The notes below the pieces were generated by a model, which worked only from the letters and a program-made list of their open reading frames with translations, was not told where the DNA came from and did not search any database. A DNA stretch of 64,000 nucleotides, taken from positions 434,001 to 498,000 of the forward strand of contig OY762959.1 in the NCBI GenBank assembly GCA_963667205.1. Reading direction: 5' to 3'. Numbering within the stretch: the first letter of the stretch is position 1; every line of letters starts with the position of its first letter. Below are positions 6,126-14,218 of this stretch, one piece after another. This stretch comes from CF-162 sp963667205. Lineage in GTDB: Bacteria > Chloroflexota > Dehalococcoidia > SM23-28-2 > RBG-16-64-32. The position numbers were made by a program, and so were the translations under genes.

Positions 6126-9019
6126 AGCCAGCAGTTACTCGGATCGTCGGTTACGTCCGCGTCTCGACCGATGAGCAGGTGGACGGCCGCTCCCTCGACG
6201 CTCAGCGGCGGGAGATCGAGCGATACGCGGATCAGCACGGCCTGACCCTCGTGGGCATCTACGCCGACGAAGGGGTGAGCGCACACACCGATCGGCTCGA
6301 AAAGCGCCCACAACTCTCCGCGCTCCTGGCTGATGCGAGCCGCGGCTCGTTCGACGCCGTGGTGGTCCACACGATCGACCGTTGGGCGCGGAACATCCGC
6401 GTGCAGACGGATGCGCTCCAGCGGCTTGGCAAGGCGGGCGTCGGGTTCATCAGCCTCACAGAGAACATCGACTTTTCCACCCCGTCCGGGAAATTGATGC
6501 TGACGACGATCGGCGGATTCTCCGAGTTCTTCTCGGACCAACTCGCCGTGCACGTCGTGAAGTCGCAGCGTCAGCGGGCCGAGTCGGGGCTTCCGGTCGG
6601 TCCGATCCCGTTCGGCTACGTGCCGGGCGAAGCCCGCGAGGCTCCCATCGTGGACCCGGAGGCGGGCGAGGCGGTCCGGGAGGCGTTCGCGGCCCGCGCC
6701 GCCGGCCAGTCGAACGGTGCGATCGCGGCGATGCTGAACCGCGACGGTTTCCGTACAAAGAAGGGGCACCTCTTCACGGCGCACGCGATGAAGGACCTGT
6801 TCAACTGCCGCTTCTACACAGGCATCGTGACCTTCCGCGGCGAGGAGTTCCCCGGCCAGCATGAGGCCCTCATTTCGTCTGAACCCTTCGAGCGCGTGCA
6901 GGCACGCCGGGTGCGGCGCGGCCCGCATCGCCGGGTGGCAGGCAAACCGCGCGGCGTGCTCGCGGGGATCATCAAGTGCGCCCGGTGCGGGAACTCGCTG
7001 CACGCCGAGCGCGGGCGCGAGAGCCGGGCGATGTACCGGGAGCGCCACGGACGCGAGTGCCCGACGAACCGTCGCTCGCTGATGGCTCACGCGGTGGACG
7101 AGCAGATCAGCGCGATCCTCCGCTCCCTCGAACTCTCAGCCGACTGGCGGGACCAGATCGCGGGGTACACCGCGGACACGGGAGAGCGGAACATTGACAG
7201 CCTCCAGGAGAACCGTCAGAGGCTCGTGCGGGCCTACGCGGACGGTGGATTTTCGCTGGCCGAGTACGAGGCACGCCTCGCAGCCATCGATGCGGAGATC
7301 CGCCACGCTTTGGGCACGACGCCGATCGAGGTGGGCGAGGTCGCGGCCCTTCTGGGTGACCTGCCAGGAATGTGGGATGAAGCCACCCCGGATGAGCGGA
7401 GGCGGTTGGTCGCGCCGATCGTCGAGCGGGTGTTCGTGGACGTGGAGACGAAGCGGATCAGCGGCCTCGTTCCGATGCCAGGTTTCAGGACGCTGATCGG
7501 GGCGGGGATGCAGGAAACCGCCGACGCCGCGGCGGTCCTGTTCCCGCCGGAGTACTCCCCAGCGGGGCAAGATGTTGGAGTTGGTGGAGACGGGGGAGCC
7601 ACCGGCGTTCCCGGAGTTCGACTACCGGGGCTATCTCCTGCGGCAAGGGGTCGTGTCGCTGGCGCCGTATCCGGACGTGGCGCTGGTGGAATCCGGCCAC
7701 GGCAGCGCGCTGACGGGAGCGGTGATCGACGCTCGGCGATCGCTCTCGGGGCGGCTGGAGGAGGCGCTGCCCGAGCCTCAAGCTTCGCTGGCGAGCGGGG
7801 TGCTGCTGGGGACGCGGTCGAATCTTGCGCCGGACCTGAAAGCGGCGATGGAGGCGACGGGGACGTCGCACCTGGTGGCGGTGTCGGGACAGAACGTGGC
7901 GCTGCTGGCCGCGTTGCTGATCGCGGCGCTGGCGTGGGCGATCGGGCGACGGCCGGCGGCATGGCTGGCGCTGGCAACGATCGTTGGCTACGCGGTGCTG
8001 GTCGGCGGGCAGGCTTCAGTCGTGAGGGCGACGATCATGGCGAGCATCTACGTTATGTCGATCGTGCTTGGGCGACAGAGCGCGGCGCCGGTGGCGCTGG
8101 TGCTGGCGGCGGCGCTGATGACGGCGCACGACCCGCAGGTACTGCACGACGTTGGGTTCCAGCTGAGCTTCGCGGCGACGATCGGGCTGGTGACGCTCGG
8201 ATCCGAGATGAGGCTGCGGCTGGAGGCGTTCGCCGGGCGCTGGCCGGCGCTGGCGCGGTCGCCGCTGACGGGGCTGCTGCTGGAGACGTTGGCGATCACG
8301 TCGGCGGCGATCGCGTTCACGCTGCCGATCACGGCGCTGAGCTTCGGCCAGGTGTCGCTGGTGGCGCTGCCGGCGAACCTGCTGGCGGTGCCGGCGTTCG
8401 TCGCGGTGGCGATGACGGCGGCGCTGGCGGTGACCGCGAGTGTGGTGCCGGGCGGCGAGGTCATCGGATGGGTGGCCTGGCTGCCGGCGACGTACATGAT
8501 CGGTGTGATCGAGCTGTTTGCGTCGCTGCCCGCCGCGTCGGTGACGGTTCGTGGCGTGAGCCTGTGGATGGCGGTGCCGTACTACGGGGCGCTGGTGGCG
8601 TTCACGTGGTGGCTGCCGGCGCGGCCGGTGGCGCTTCCCCAACCGCCGAGGGTGTGGGCGCGAAACGGCCCACGGCTGGCGAACGCGCTGGCGGCAGGCG
8701 CCATGGTGGTCGTGGCGGGCGTGCTGGCGTGGGCCGCAATCGGCGTGCGGGACGACGACGGCAGGCTGTCGGTGACGTTCCTGGACGTCGGACAGGGCGA
8801 CGCGATCCTGATCGAGGGGCCGGACGGTCACCGGGTGCTGGTAGACGGCGGGCCGGGTGGCGAGGCGCTGGCGGGGGCGCTGGGCCAGCGGCTGCCGTTC
8901 CACGACCGGCGGATCGACCTCGTGGTGGTGACGCACCCGCAGGCGGATCACATCGGTGGACTGCCGGAGGCGCTGGGGTCGTACGACGTGGGAGCGGTGC
9001 TGGACAGCGTGTTCGATAG
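6122..9019 (+). CDS. Large serine recombinase (integrase); native 3' end lost in comEC
   Basis: Residues 1-480 form a large serine recombinase: an N-terminal resolvase domain with the catalytic Ser in YVRVSTDEQ (Ser15) and conserved Arg in DRWARN, a recombinase domain (PFGYVPG...GAIAAMLNRDGFRTKKG) and a zinc ribbon (CARCGNSLH...C). It catalyses site-specific integration and excision. Family similarity ends at about 7560-7570 (MPGFRTLIG...). From there the frame runs 480 codons without a stop through comEC in a frame different from comEC, giving Gly/Ala-rich sequence that looks non-biological. The simplest reading is that the element's attachment site overlaps the recombinase 3' end and that integration into comEC removed the native stop. 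It is coupled to the small gene before it. Confidence 0.75.
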   Translation: MKPAVTRIVGYVRVSTDEQVDGRSLDAQRREIERYADQHGLTLVGIYADEGVSAHTDRLEKRPQLSALLADASRGSFDAVVVHTIDRWARNIRVQTDALQRLGKAGVGFISLTENIDFSTPSGKLMLTTIGGFSEFFSDQLAVHVVKSQRQRAESGLPVGPIPFGYVPGEAREAPIVDPEAGEAVREAFAARAAGQSNGAIAAMLNRDGFRTKKGHLFTAHAMKDLFNCRFYTGIVTFRGEEFPGQHEALISSEPFERVQARRVRRGPHRRVAGKPRGVLAGIIKCARCGNSLHAERGRESRAMYRERHGRECPTNRRSLMAHAVDEQISAILRSLELSADWRDQIAGYTADTGERNIDSLQENRQRLVRAYADGGFSLAEYEARLAAIDAEIRHALGTTPIEVGEVAALLGDLPGMWDEATPDERRRLVAPIVERVFVDVETKRISGLVPMPGFRTLIGAGMQETADAAAVLFPPEYSPAGQDVGVGGDGGATGVPGVRLPGLSPAARGRVAGAVSGRGAGGIRPRQRADGSGDRRSAIALGAAGGGAARASSFAGERGAAGDAVESCAGPESGDGGDGDVAPGGGVGTERGAAGRVADRGAGVGDRATAGGMAGAGNDRWLRGAGRRAGFSREGDDHGEHLRYVDRAWATERGAGGAGAGGGADDGARPAGTARRWVPAELRGDDRAGDARIRDEAAAGGVRRALAGAGAVAADGAAAGDVGDHVGGDRVHAADHGAELRPGVAGGAAGEPAGGAGVRRGGDDGGAGGDRECGAGRRGHRMGGLAAGDVHDRCDRAVCVAARRVGDGSWREPVDGGAVLRGAGGVHVVAAGAAGGASPTAEGVGAKRPTAGERAGGRRHGGRGGRAGVGRNRRAGRRRQAVGDVPGRRTGRRDPDRGAGRSPGAGRRRAGWRGAGGGAGPAAAVPRPADRPRGGDAPAGGSHRWTAGGAGVVRRGSGAGQRVR

Positions 9020-9524
9020 CGAGTCGCCGTTCTACGAGGCGCTGGTTGACGCGATGGAGGCCGCGGAGGTGCCACGGCACGTCGCGGCGCGAGGACAGTC
9101 GATCGACCTGGGCGGCGGCGCCCGGATCGAGGTGATCGGGCCGGACGGCGCGCTGGGCACGCGAGCGGACCCGAACGACGCCTCGACGGTGCTGCGGCTG
9201 GTGATGGGCGAGGTGTCGTTCTTGCTGACGGGGGACATCGAGGCGGACGGCGAGGCGGCTCTGGTGCGCTCCGGGACGGACTTGCGGGCGACCGTGCTGA
9301 AGGTGGCGCACCACGGGTCCGGCACTTCGACGACCGAGGCGTTCCTGTCGCGGGTGGCGCCGGCAATCGACGTCATCTCGGTTGGGGCGAGCAACTCGCA
9401 CGGGCACCCGACAGGCGAAGTGCTGTCGCGGCTGAGCGGGGACTACGTGCTGCGGACGGACGAGGACGGTGACGTGCGGATGGAGACGGACGGCGCGCTG
9501 CTGTGGGTGACGACGGAGCGGTGA
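7572..9524 (+). CDS. comEC: ComEC/Rec2 DNA-uptake channel, N-terminally truncated
   Basis: The 650 residues include the end of the N-terminal domain (PEFDYRGYLLRQGV), the membrane competence domain with about ten hydrophobic segments (residues 95-390, with SGQNVALLAA) and a C-terminal metallo-beta-lactamase domain (LDVGQGDAILIEGP, THPQADHIGG, KVAHHGSG). Intact ComEC is usually 720-800 residues; the first hundred or so are missing because the recombinase gene lies directly upstream. ComEC moves single-stranded DNA across the inner membrane during transformation. ATG 7572 is only the first start inside the remnant. The missing 5' part should be at the far end of the inserted element, outside the window. 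In the integrated state the gene is presumably inactive. Confidence 0.85.
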   Translation: MLELVETGEPPAFPEFDYRGYLLRQGVVSLAPYPDVALVESGHGSALTGAVIDARRSLSGRLEEALPEPQASLASGVLLGTRSNLAPDLKAAMEATGTSHLVAVSGQNVALLAALLIAALAWAIGRRPAAWLALATIVGYAVLVGGQASVVRATIMASIYVMSIVLGRQSAAPVALVLAAALMTAHDPQVLHDVGFQLSFAATIGLVTLGSEMRLRLEAFAGRWPALARSPLTGLLLETLAITSAAIAFTLPITALSFGQVSLVALPANLLAVPAFVAVAMTAALAVTASVVPGGEVIGWVAWLPATYMIGVIELFASLPAASVTVRGVSLWMAVPYYGALVAFTWWLPARPVALPQPPRVWARNGPRLANALAAGAMVVVAGVLAWAAIGVRDDDGRLSVTFLDVGQGDAILIEGPDGHRVLVDGGPGGEALAGALGQRLPFHDRRIDLVVVTHPQADHIGGLPEALGSYDVGAVLDSVFDSESPFYEALVDAMEAAEVPRHVAARGQSIDLGGGARIEVIGPDGALGTRADPNDASTVLRLVMGEVSFLLTGDIEADGEAALVRSGTDLRATVLKVAHHGSGTSTTEAFLSRVAPAIDVISVGASNSHGHPTGEVLSRLSGDYVLRTDEDGDVRMETDGALLWVTTER

Positions 9525-9621
9525 GGGGGCCCTGCCCGAAGGGCCGTCAACGGATTCGGGCAGCGGATAAGGCGATCGGCGGCGGGCTCGGGTGTGCTGC
9601 GGCTGACGGGCGGCCACCTGC

Positions 9622-9627
9622 TATACT
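9622..9627 (+). promoter_or_regulatory. -10 box of rph
   Basis: TATACT lies 8 nt before the rph ATG, preceded by GC. No convincing -35 box is visible. Initiation here would give a leader of only 1-2 nt. Confidence 0.45.
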
Positions 9628-9635
9628 CGACCGCA

Positions 9636-10388
9636 ATGATCAGAAAAGACGGCCGACGGCCCGCCGAAATGCGCCCGGTGACGATTGAGCCCGGCTACCT
9701 GGCACACGCTGAAGGCTCGGCGCTGATCTCGTTCGGCGGTACGACGGTGCTCTGCGCGGCGACGACGGAGAACCGGCTGCCGCGCTTCGCGGTCGGTTCG
9801 GGCTCCGGCTGGGTGACGGCGGAGTATTCGATGCTACCGCGATCGACGCACGAGCGGACGTCTCGGGAGCGGAACGCGACATCGGGCCGGACGGCGGAGA
9901 TCCAGCGGTTGATCGGGCGCTCGCTGCGGTCGGTGGCGCGGCTGGACCTGCTGGGCGAGCGGACGTTCACGGTGGACTGCGACGTGATCAGGGCGGACGG
10001 GGGGACGAGGACCGCGGCGATCACGGGAGCCTACGTGGCGCTGATGCAGGCGTTCCAGAAGCTCGTGGATTCGAAGGCGTACACAACGCTGCCGATGCAC
10101 TGCGGTGTGGCCGCGGTGAGCTGCGGGCTCGTGGACGATACGGCGCTCCTGGACCTCGACTACAGCGAGGACCATCGTGCCGCTGTGGACTTCAACTTGG
10201 TGATGACGGAGGCCGGCGAAATGGTGGAGGTACAGGGGACGGGGGAGAGCAGGCCCTTCACCCGCGAGGAGATGACGGGGCTGATCGACCTGGGTGAGGC
10301 CGGCATCCGCGAGCTCTTCGGCGCGCAGCAGGCGGCGCTAAAGGAGGCCGGGGTCACGGTCTCGCCGCCGGCGGCTGCGGCTTCTTAG
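9636..10388 (+). CDS. rph: Ribonuclease PH
   Basis: A 250-residue member of the RNase PH family, which trims tRNA 3' ends phosphorolytically. Typical motifs are RPAEMRPV at the start, TTVLCAAT, GWVTAEYSMLPRST, RTAEIQRLIGRSLRS and DCDVIRADGGTRTAAITGAYVAL. ATG 9636 gives the standard N-terminus (MIRKDGRR) and follows a -10 box; the frame is open upstream but without homology. It follows truncated comEC by about 110 bp with its own promoter, so it should stay expressed despite the insertion upstream. No rdgB partner is present. Confidence 0.95.
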   Translation: MIRKDGRRPAEMRPVTIEPGYLAHAEGSALISFGGTTVLCAATTENRLPRFAVGSGSGWVTAEYSMLPRSTHERTSRERNATSGRTAEIQRLIGRSLRSVARLDLLGERTFTVDCDVIRADGGTRTAAITGAYVALMQAFQKLVDSKAYTTLPMHCGVAAVSCGLVDDTALLDLDYSEDHRAAVDFNLVMTEAGEMVEVQGTGESRPFTREEMTGLIDLGEAGIRELFGAQQAALKEAGVTVSPPAAAAS

Positions 10389-10431
10389 CGGCGCTGCGGA
10401 TTCGCGATCTCTTCCAGGCGTGCGTGTTCAA

Positions 10432-10461
10432 CTCGTCCTTCGAGAGCCTCAGGATGAGCGG
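10432..10461. repeat. Dispersed palindromic repeat, copy A
   Basis: CTCGTCCTTCGAGAGCCTCA followed by GGATGAGCGG, an imperfect palindrome lying between the ends of rph and the HIT gene, where it could form a hairpin in either transcript. Confidence 0.75.
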
Positions 10462-10485
10462 CCCGGCGTTGGCAGTGAGGCCGGC

Positions 10486-10806
10486 CTAGGCGTATTCGCC
10501 GAGGAAGACGCCGCCGAGGATATGCACGTGGCCGTGCTGCTGGCTCTGCATGGCATCGTGGCCGAAGTTGGAGAGCAGTCGGAAGCCGCCGGGGCAGTGC
10601 TCCTGCCCCATGCGCACCGCGATTTCGCCAACACGGCCGAGGTCTTGCCAGAGATCGGCCTGGGAGAGGTGCTTCTTGGGGACGCTGAGGAGCATCGTCG
10701 GAACCCAGCGCAGGCGGTTGCGGAAGACCATGACCTCCTCGTCCTCGTAGAGGATTTCGGCGGGCTCTTTGTGAGCGACGATCTCGCAGAAGACACAGTT
10801 CGGCAT
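10486..10806 (-). CDS. HIT-family nucleotide hydrolase/transferase
   Basis: A 106-residue histidine-triad protein with CxxC near the start (CVFCEI), the conserved SNFGHDAMQSQQHGHVHILGG segment and the HxHxH active-site triad in HGHVHIL. HIT proteins hydrolyse adenosine phosphoramidates and related nucleotides. ATG 10806 (MPNCVFCEI) matches the usual family start, although the frame is open a few codons further. It is divergent from the DUF1015 gene and convergent with rph. It is full length and looks functional; the exact substrate is unknown. Confidence 0.9.
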   Translation of the reverse strand: MPNCVFCEIVAHKEPAEILYEDEEVMVFRNRLRWVPTMLLSVPKKHLSQADLWQDLGRVGEIAVRMGQEHCPGGFRLLSNFGHDAMQSQQHGHVHILGGVFLGEYA

Positions 10807-10860
10807 GAGGCGGGTGCGGCTCACGTTAGCAGGTGCTGGCCGCTGCCGCCAGACGGGTGC

Positions 10861-10866
10861 TATGCT
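10861..10866 (+). promoter_or_regulatory. -10 box of the DUF1015 gene
   Basis: TATGCT in the context GGTGCTATGCT lies 7 nt before ATG 10874, again predicting a leaderless or nearly leaderless transcript. Confidence 0.4.
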
Positions 10867-10873
10867 CGCGTTA

Positions 10874-12139
10874 ATGGCCGATATCCGCCCCTTTCGCGCC
10901 CTGCGCTATGACCCCTCGCTGGACCTCTCCTCGATAGTGTGCCCCCCCTTCGATACGATCTCGTCCGAGCAGCAACGCGAGCTGTATGAGCGCTCGCCGC
11001 ACAACGCCGTGCGCATCGAGTTGGCGGAGGAGTCGGGCGCGGGCCGGTACGAGAACTCCGGCGCAGCGGTGCGGCAGTGGACGGCTGAGGGGGTGCTGCG
11101 ACGCGACGAGCGGCCGGCGTTCTATGTGCACCAGCAGACGTTCAGCCACGGCGGCAGCGAATACACACGGACGATGTTGTTCGCGCGGGTGCGGGTCGTG
11201 CCGTGGTCGGCGGGGACGGTACTGCCGCACGAGCAGACGTTCGGCGGCCCGAAGGCGGATCGGCTGGAGTTGATGCGGGCGACGCACCTGAACCCGAGTC
11301 CGGTGTTCATGTTCTATCGTGACGCTGGCGGCCGCGTGCGCGCGCTGCTGGCAGCGAACGAGACAAAGCGAGAGCGCGTCTCGGAGTTCGTCTCGCCGGA
11401 CGGTCAGAAGCAGTCGCTGTCGCGGCTGGACGATGCGAGCGCAGTGGCGGAGCTGGCGAAGGCGTTCGCCGACGAGACGCTGTACATCGCTGACGGACAC
11501 CATCGGTTCGAGACAGCGCTGGCGTACCGCGACGAGGCGCAGGCGGCGGCCGGCTGGACGGGCGAGGAGCCGGAGAACTTCGCGATGATCGCGCTGGTGG
11601 CGCAGGACGATCCGGGTATGCTCGTGCTGCCGATCCACCGGCTGACAAACGTGGAGATACCGATCGCGGAGGCTCTCAGCCGCTTCGAGGAGCTGTTCGA
11701 GGTGTCTGCGTTCGGAGGGAGCGCCGCTGAGCTGGCGTCCCAGGCGGGCGCGGCGGCGTTCGGGCTGGTGAGCGCGGACGGGCTGCGCCTGCTGAAGGTG
11801 AAGGACGAGGGAGCGCTGGACGCCGTGATGCCACAGGAGCGGTCGCCGGAGTGGCGGGCGCTGAACTACGCGATCGCGAACCACGTGATCCTGCGGCGGT
11901 GCCTGGGGCTATCCGAGGACGAGATGCAGGACTACGGCCGGTTCTGGTTCACGGAGGACGCCGAGGCGGCGGCGGAGCAGGTGGTTAACGGGAAGGCGAC
12001 GTACGCGATCCTGATGCAGCCGCTGCCGGTGGCGACGGTGCTTTCGCTGGCGGACGCCGGTGAGCGGATGCCGCAGAAGTCGACGTTCTTCTGGCCGAAG
12101 GCGACGACGGGCGTTCTGTTTAACCTGCTGGAGGATTAG
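10874..12139 (+). CDS. DUF1015 family protein
   Basis: A 421-residue DUF1015 (COG4198) protein. Recognised blocks are the start IRPFRALRYDP, CPPFDTIS, YVHQQTF, GTVLPHEQTF (with the following lysine-rich turn) and YIADGHHRFETALAYR, then a C-terminal FWPKATTGVLFNLLED. The biochemical function is unknown; conserved His and Asp residues suggest an enzyme. In several lineages this gene neighbours serine-biosynthesis genes, as here with serA directly convergent downstream. It looks intact. Confidence 0.85.
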   Translation: MADIRPFRALRYDPSLDLSSIVCPPFDTISSEQQRELYERSPHNAVRIELAEESGAGRYENSGAAVRQWTAEGVLRRDERPAFYVHQQTFSHGGSEYTRTMLFARVRVVPWSAGTVLPHEQTFGGPKADRLELMRATHLNPSPVFMFYRDAGGRVRALLAANETKRERVSEFVSPDGQKQSLSRLDDASAVAELAKAFADETLYIADGHHRFETALAYRDEAQAAAGWTGEEPENFAMIALVAQDDPGMLVLPIHRLTNVEIPIAEALSRFEELFEVSAFGGSAAELASQAGAAAFGLVSADGLRLLKVKDEGALDAVMPQERSPEWRALNYAIANHVILRRCLGLSEDEMQDYGRFWFTEDAEAAAEQVVNGKATYAILMQPLPVATVLSLADAGERMPQKSTFFWPKATTGVLFNLLED

Positions 12140-12159
12140 CGCGGCGCGGCGTGGTGCCC

Positions 12160-12190
12160 CGCTCGTCCTTCGAGAGCCTCAGGACGAGCG
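12160..12190. repeat. Dispersed palindromic repeat, copy B
   Basis: CGCTCGTCCTTCGAGAGCCT then CAGGACGAGCG. The outer 9-10 bases pair well. It sits between the convergent DUF1015 and serA genes, a likely place for a bidirectional terminator. Confidence 0.8.
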
Positions 12191-12256
12191 TGACGAGGCG
12201 TCGGCCGGTTGGCAAGCGAGGTGAGGGCGAGTGCCACTCGCCGCTACGTGTGGTTT

Positions 12257-14050
12257 CTAGAGCTGAGCGAGGCGGGTGGCCTGGATGCCCTCGACTTCGC
12301 TGACGCGGTCTAGCTGCTCCGGGGTGAGCTGCTCGTCGAGGGCGAGGACCATGAGGGCGACGCCGCTCTTTTCGTGCCGGCCGACGTTCATGTAGCTGAT
12401 GTTGACGCCAAACTCTCCCATCAGCATACCGACAGCGCCGATCATGCCGGGGCGGTCTTCGTTCTCACAGAGCAAGAGGTAGCCTTCGCTGGGTGGGACG
12501 TCGACCCAGTAACCGTCGACCGAGACGATGTGGGCGCCGTCGTGGGCGATGGTGCCGGAGACGACGGTCTGGCGGTCTCCCGAGCCGAGGCGGACGGTGA
12601 TGAGGTTGGCATAGATCTCGTGGCTGGGGCTGGTGACTTGCTTCAGCTGCAGGCCGCGGCGTTCGGCGATGATCTCGACGTTGACGACGTTGACGTGCTC
12701 TTCGCTGATCTGGTTGAGGAGGCCGCCGATGATGGCCGCCTTCAGAGGCGTGAGGTCGTGCTGGGCGATGTCGCCGGCGTAGTCGACCTCGATGTCGTTG
12801 AGCTGGCCTTCGTTGAGCTGAACCGCGAGGGCGGCGACCTTCTGAGCGACGGGCAGGTAGGGGGCGATGTGTGTGTAGGCCTCGGGGTCGATTAGGGGGG
12901 CGTTGACGGCCCAGCGCGCAGGTTCGCCGCCGAGGACGGCCAGCACCTGATCGGCGACGTCGATCGCAACGCGCTCCTGCGCCTCGGCCGTGGAGGCGCC
13001 GAGGTGAGGGGTGACGACGACGCGGTCGAGGCCGAAGAGCGGGTGCTCAGTGACCGGCTCTTGCTCGAAGACGTCGATGGCGGCGCCGGCGATGCGGTCC
13101 TCCTCGATCGCCTTGACGAGCGCTGCTTCGTCGATGATGCCGCCGCGGGCCGTGTTGATGATGCGGGCGCTGGGCTTCATCTTCCGCAGCTCTTCGTCGC
13201 CGATGAGCTTCTTCGTACCTTCGGAGAGCGTGGTGTGGACGGTGATGAAGTCGGAGTCGGCCAGGAGCTGGTCCATGGGCACGAGGTCCGCGCCGAGGGC
13301 GCGGGCCCTCTCTTCGGCGACGAAGGGATCGAAGGCGATGACGTTCATCTCGAGGCCACGGGCGCGGCGGGCGACTTCTGAGCCGACCTGGCCGAGGCCG
13401 ATGATGCCCAGAGTCTTGCCGCGCACTTCGAGGCCGAGGAACTTGCTGCGCTCCCACTTTCCGGACTTGAGCGAGGCCTGGGCCTCCGGGATGTGACGGG
13501 AGAGCGAGAAGAGGAGAGCGATGGCGTGCTCGGCGGCGGAGGTGGTGTTTCCGGTGGGGGCGTTGACGACGACGACACCCTTTTCGGTGGCGGCATCGAC
13601 GTCGATGTTGTCGACGCCGACGCCTGCGCGGCCGATAACCTGGAGGTGTGAGGCAGCCTGGAGGATGTCGGCGGTGATCTTCGTCTGGCTGCGGACGACG
13701 AGGGCGTCGTAGCCGTCGATGGTCTTCTTGAGTTCGTCGGGGGACAGGCCGGTCTTGACGTCGACGTCGGCGCCACCCTTGCGGAGGATTTGGACGCCGT
13801 CTTCGGCGATGCTGTCGCAGACGAGGACCTTCATGGTGCTCTCCAGTGGAATAGCGGACATGGGGATCTCGGTTGCCTCGTGGATCTGCTGGCCCAGGCG
13901 CTGGGTGAGGCGGGCGCGGCCGTTGAGGACCTCGCTCAGGTGGCGGTTGGTGACGCCAATGCGCTTGGCGAGGTCCTTGAACTTCCAGCCGCGGCGGACG
14001 ATTTCGGCTTTGAGCTCGTTGAGGGCATCGTGTTCGGTTACGCTGGCCAT
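12257..14050 (-). CDS. serA: D-3-phosphoglycerate dehydrogenase with an N-terminal XRE helix-turn-helix
   Basis: A 597-residue protein. Residues 73-597 are a complete long-form SerA: substrate domain, NAD domain (GIIGLGQVGSEVARRA), catalytic Arg/Glu/His in NTARGGIID, DVFEQEP and TPHLGAS, an ASB domain and a C-terminal ACT domain that normally binds serine. It oxidises 3-phosphoglycerate, the first step of serine synthesis. Residues 1-72 are unusual: ELKAEIVRRGWKFKDLAKRIGVTNRHLSEVLNGRARL reads as a Cro/C1-type helix-turn-helix, fused in frame with no stop. SerA normally begins at MKVLVCD, here codon 73 (ATG at 13834), which has its own ribosome site (GGAGAG, 4 nt before). One ORF may therefore yield both a DNA-binding long form and a normal short form. 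Confidence 0.9.
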   Translation of the reverse strand: MASVTEHDALNELKAEIVRRGWKFKDLAKRIGVTNRHLSEVLNGRARLTQRLGQQIHEATEIPMSAIPLESTMKVLVCDSIAEDGVQILRKGGADVDVKTGLSPDELKKTIDGYDALVVRSQTKITADILQAASHLQVIGRAGVGVDNIDVDAATEKGVVVVNAPTGNTTSAAEHAIALLFSLSRHIPEAQASLKSGKWERSKFLGLEVRGKTLGIIGLGQVGSEVARRARGLEMNVIAFDPFVAEERARALGADLVPMDQLLADSDFITVHTTLSEGTKKLIGDEELRKMKPSARIINTARGGIIDEAALVKAIEEDRIAGAAIDVFEQEPVTEHPLFGLDRVVVTPHLGASTAEAQERVAIDVADQVLAVLGGEPARWAVNAPLIDPEAYTHIAPYLPVAQKVAALAVQLNEGQLNDIEVDYAGDIAQHDLTPLKAAIIGGLLNQISEEHVNVVNVEIIAERRGLQLKQVTSPSHEIYANLITVRLGSGDRQTVVSGTIAHDGAHIVSVDGYWVDVPPSEGYLLLCENEDRPGMIGAVGMLMGEFGVNISYMNVGRHEKSGVALMVLALDEQLTPEQLDRVSEVEGIQATRLAQL

Positions 14051-14218
14051 GGTGTAAGGGTACGTCTCAGGTAGGGATAAGTCAAGATAGTCTGTATTAG
14101 TTCAGGTGTTATCTCACGAAGGGCACGGCCATTCACCCGATCGAAAGAGGTTATAGGCGTTCTTCTCTGCCGCGTCGACCAACCCCGCCAATCGCTGCAC
14201 ATCCGGGGCGTCCCAGTT

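Noticed and set aside
7570..9019. A real 480-residue C-terminal domain on the serine recombinase
   Set aside because: It is an alternate frame of comEC with Gly/Ala/Arg-rich, motif-free sequence.
8016..9617. A 533-codon minus-strand frame across comEC and the rph start
   Set aside because: Rich in Arg, His and Gln with no domains; it mirrors the strong codon bias of comEC on the other strand.
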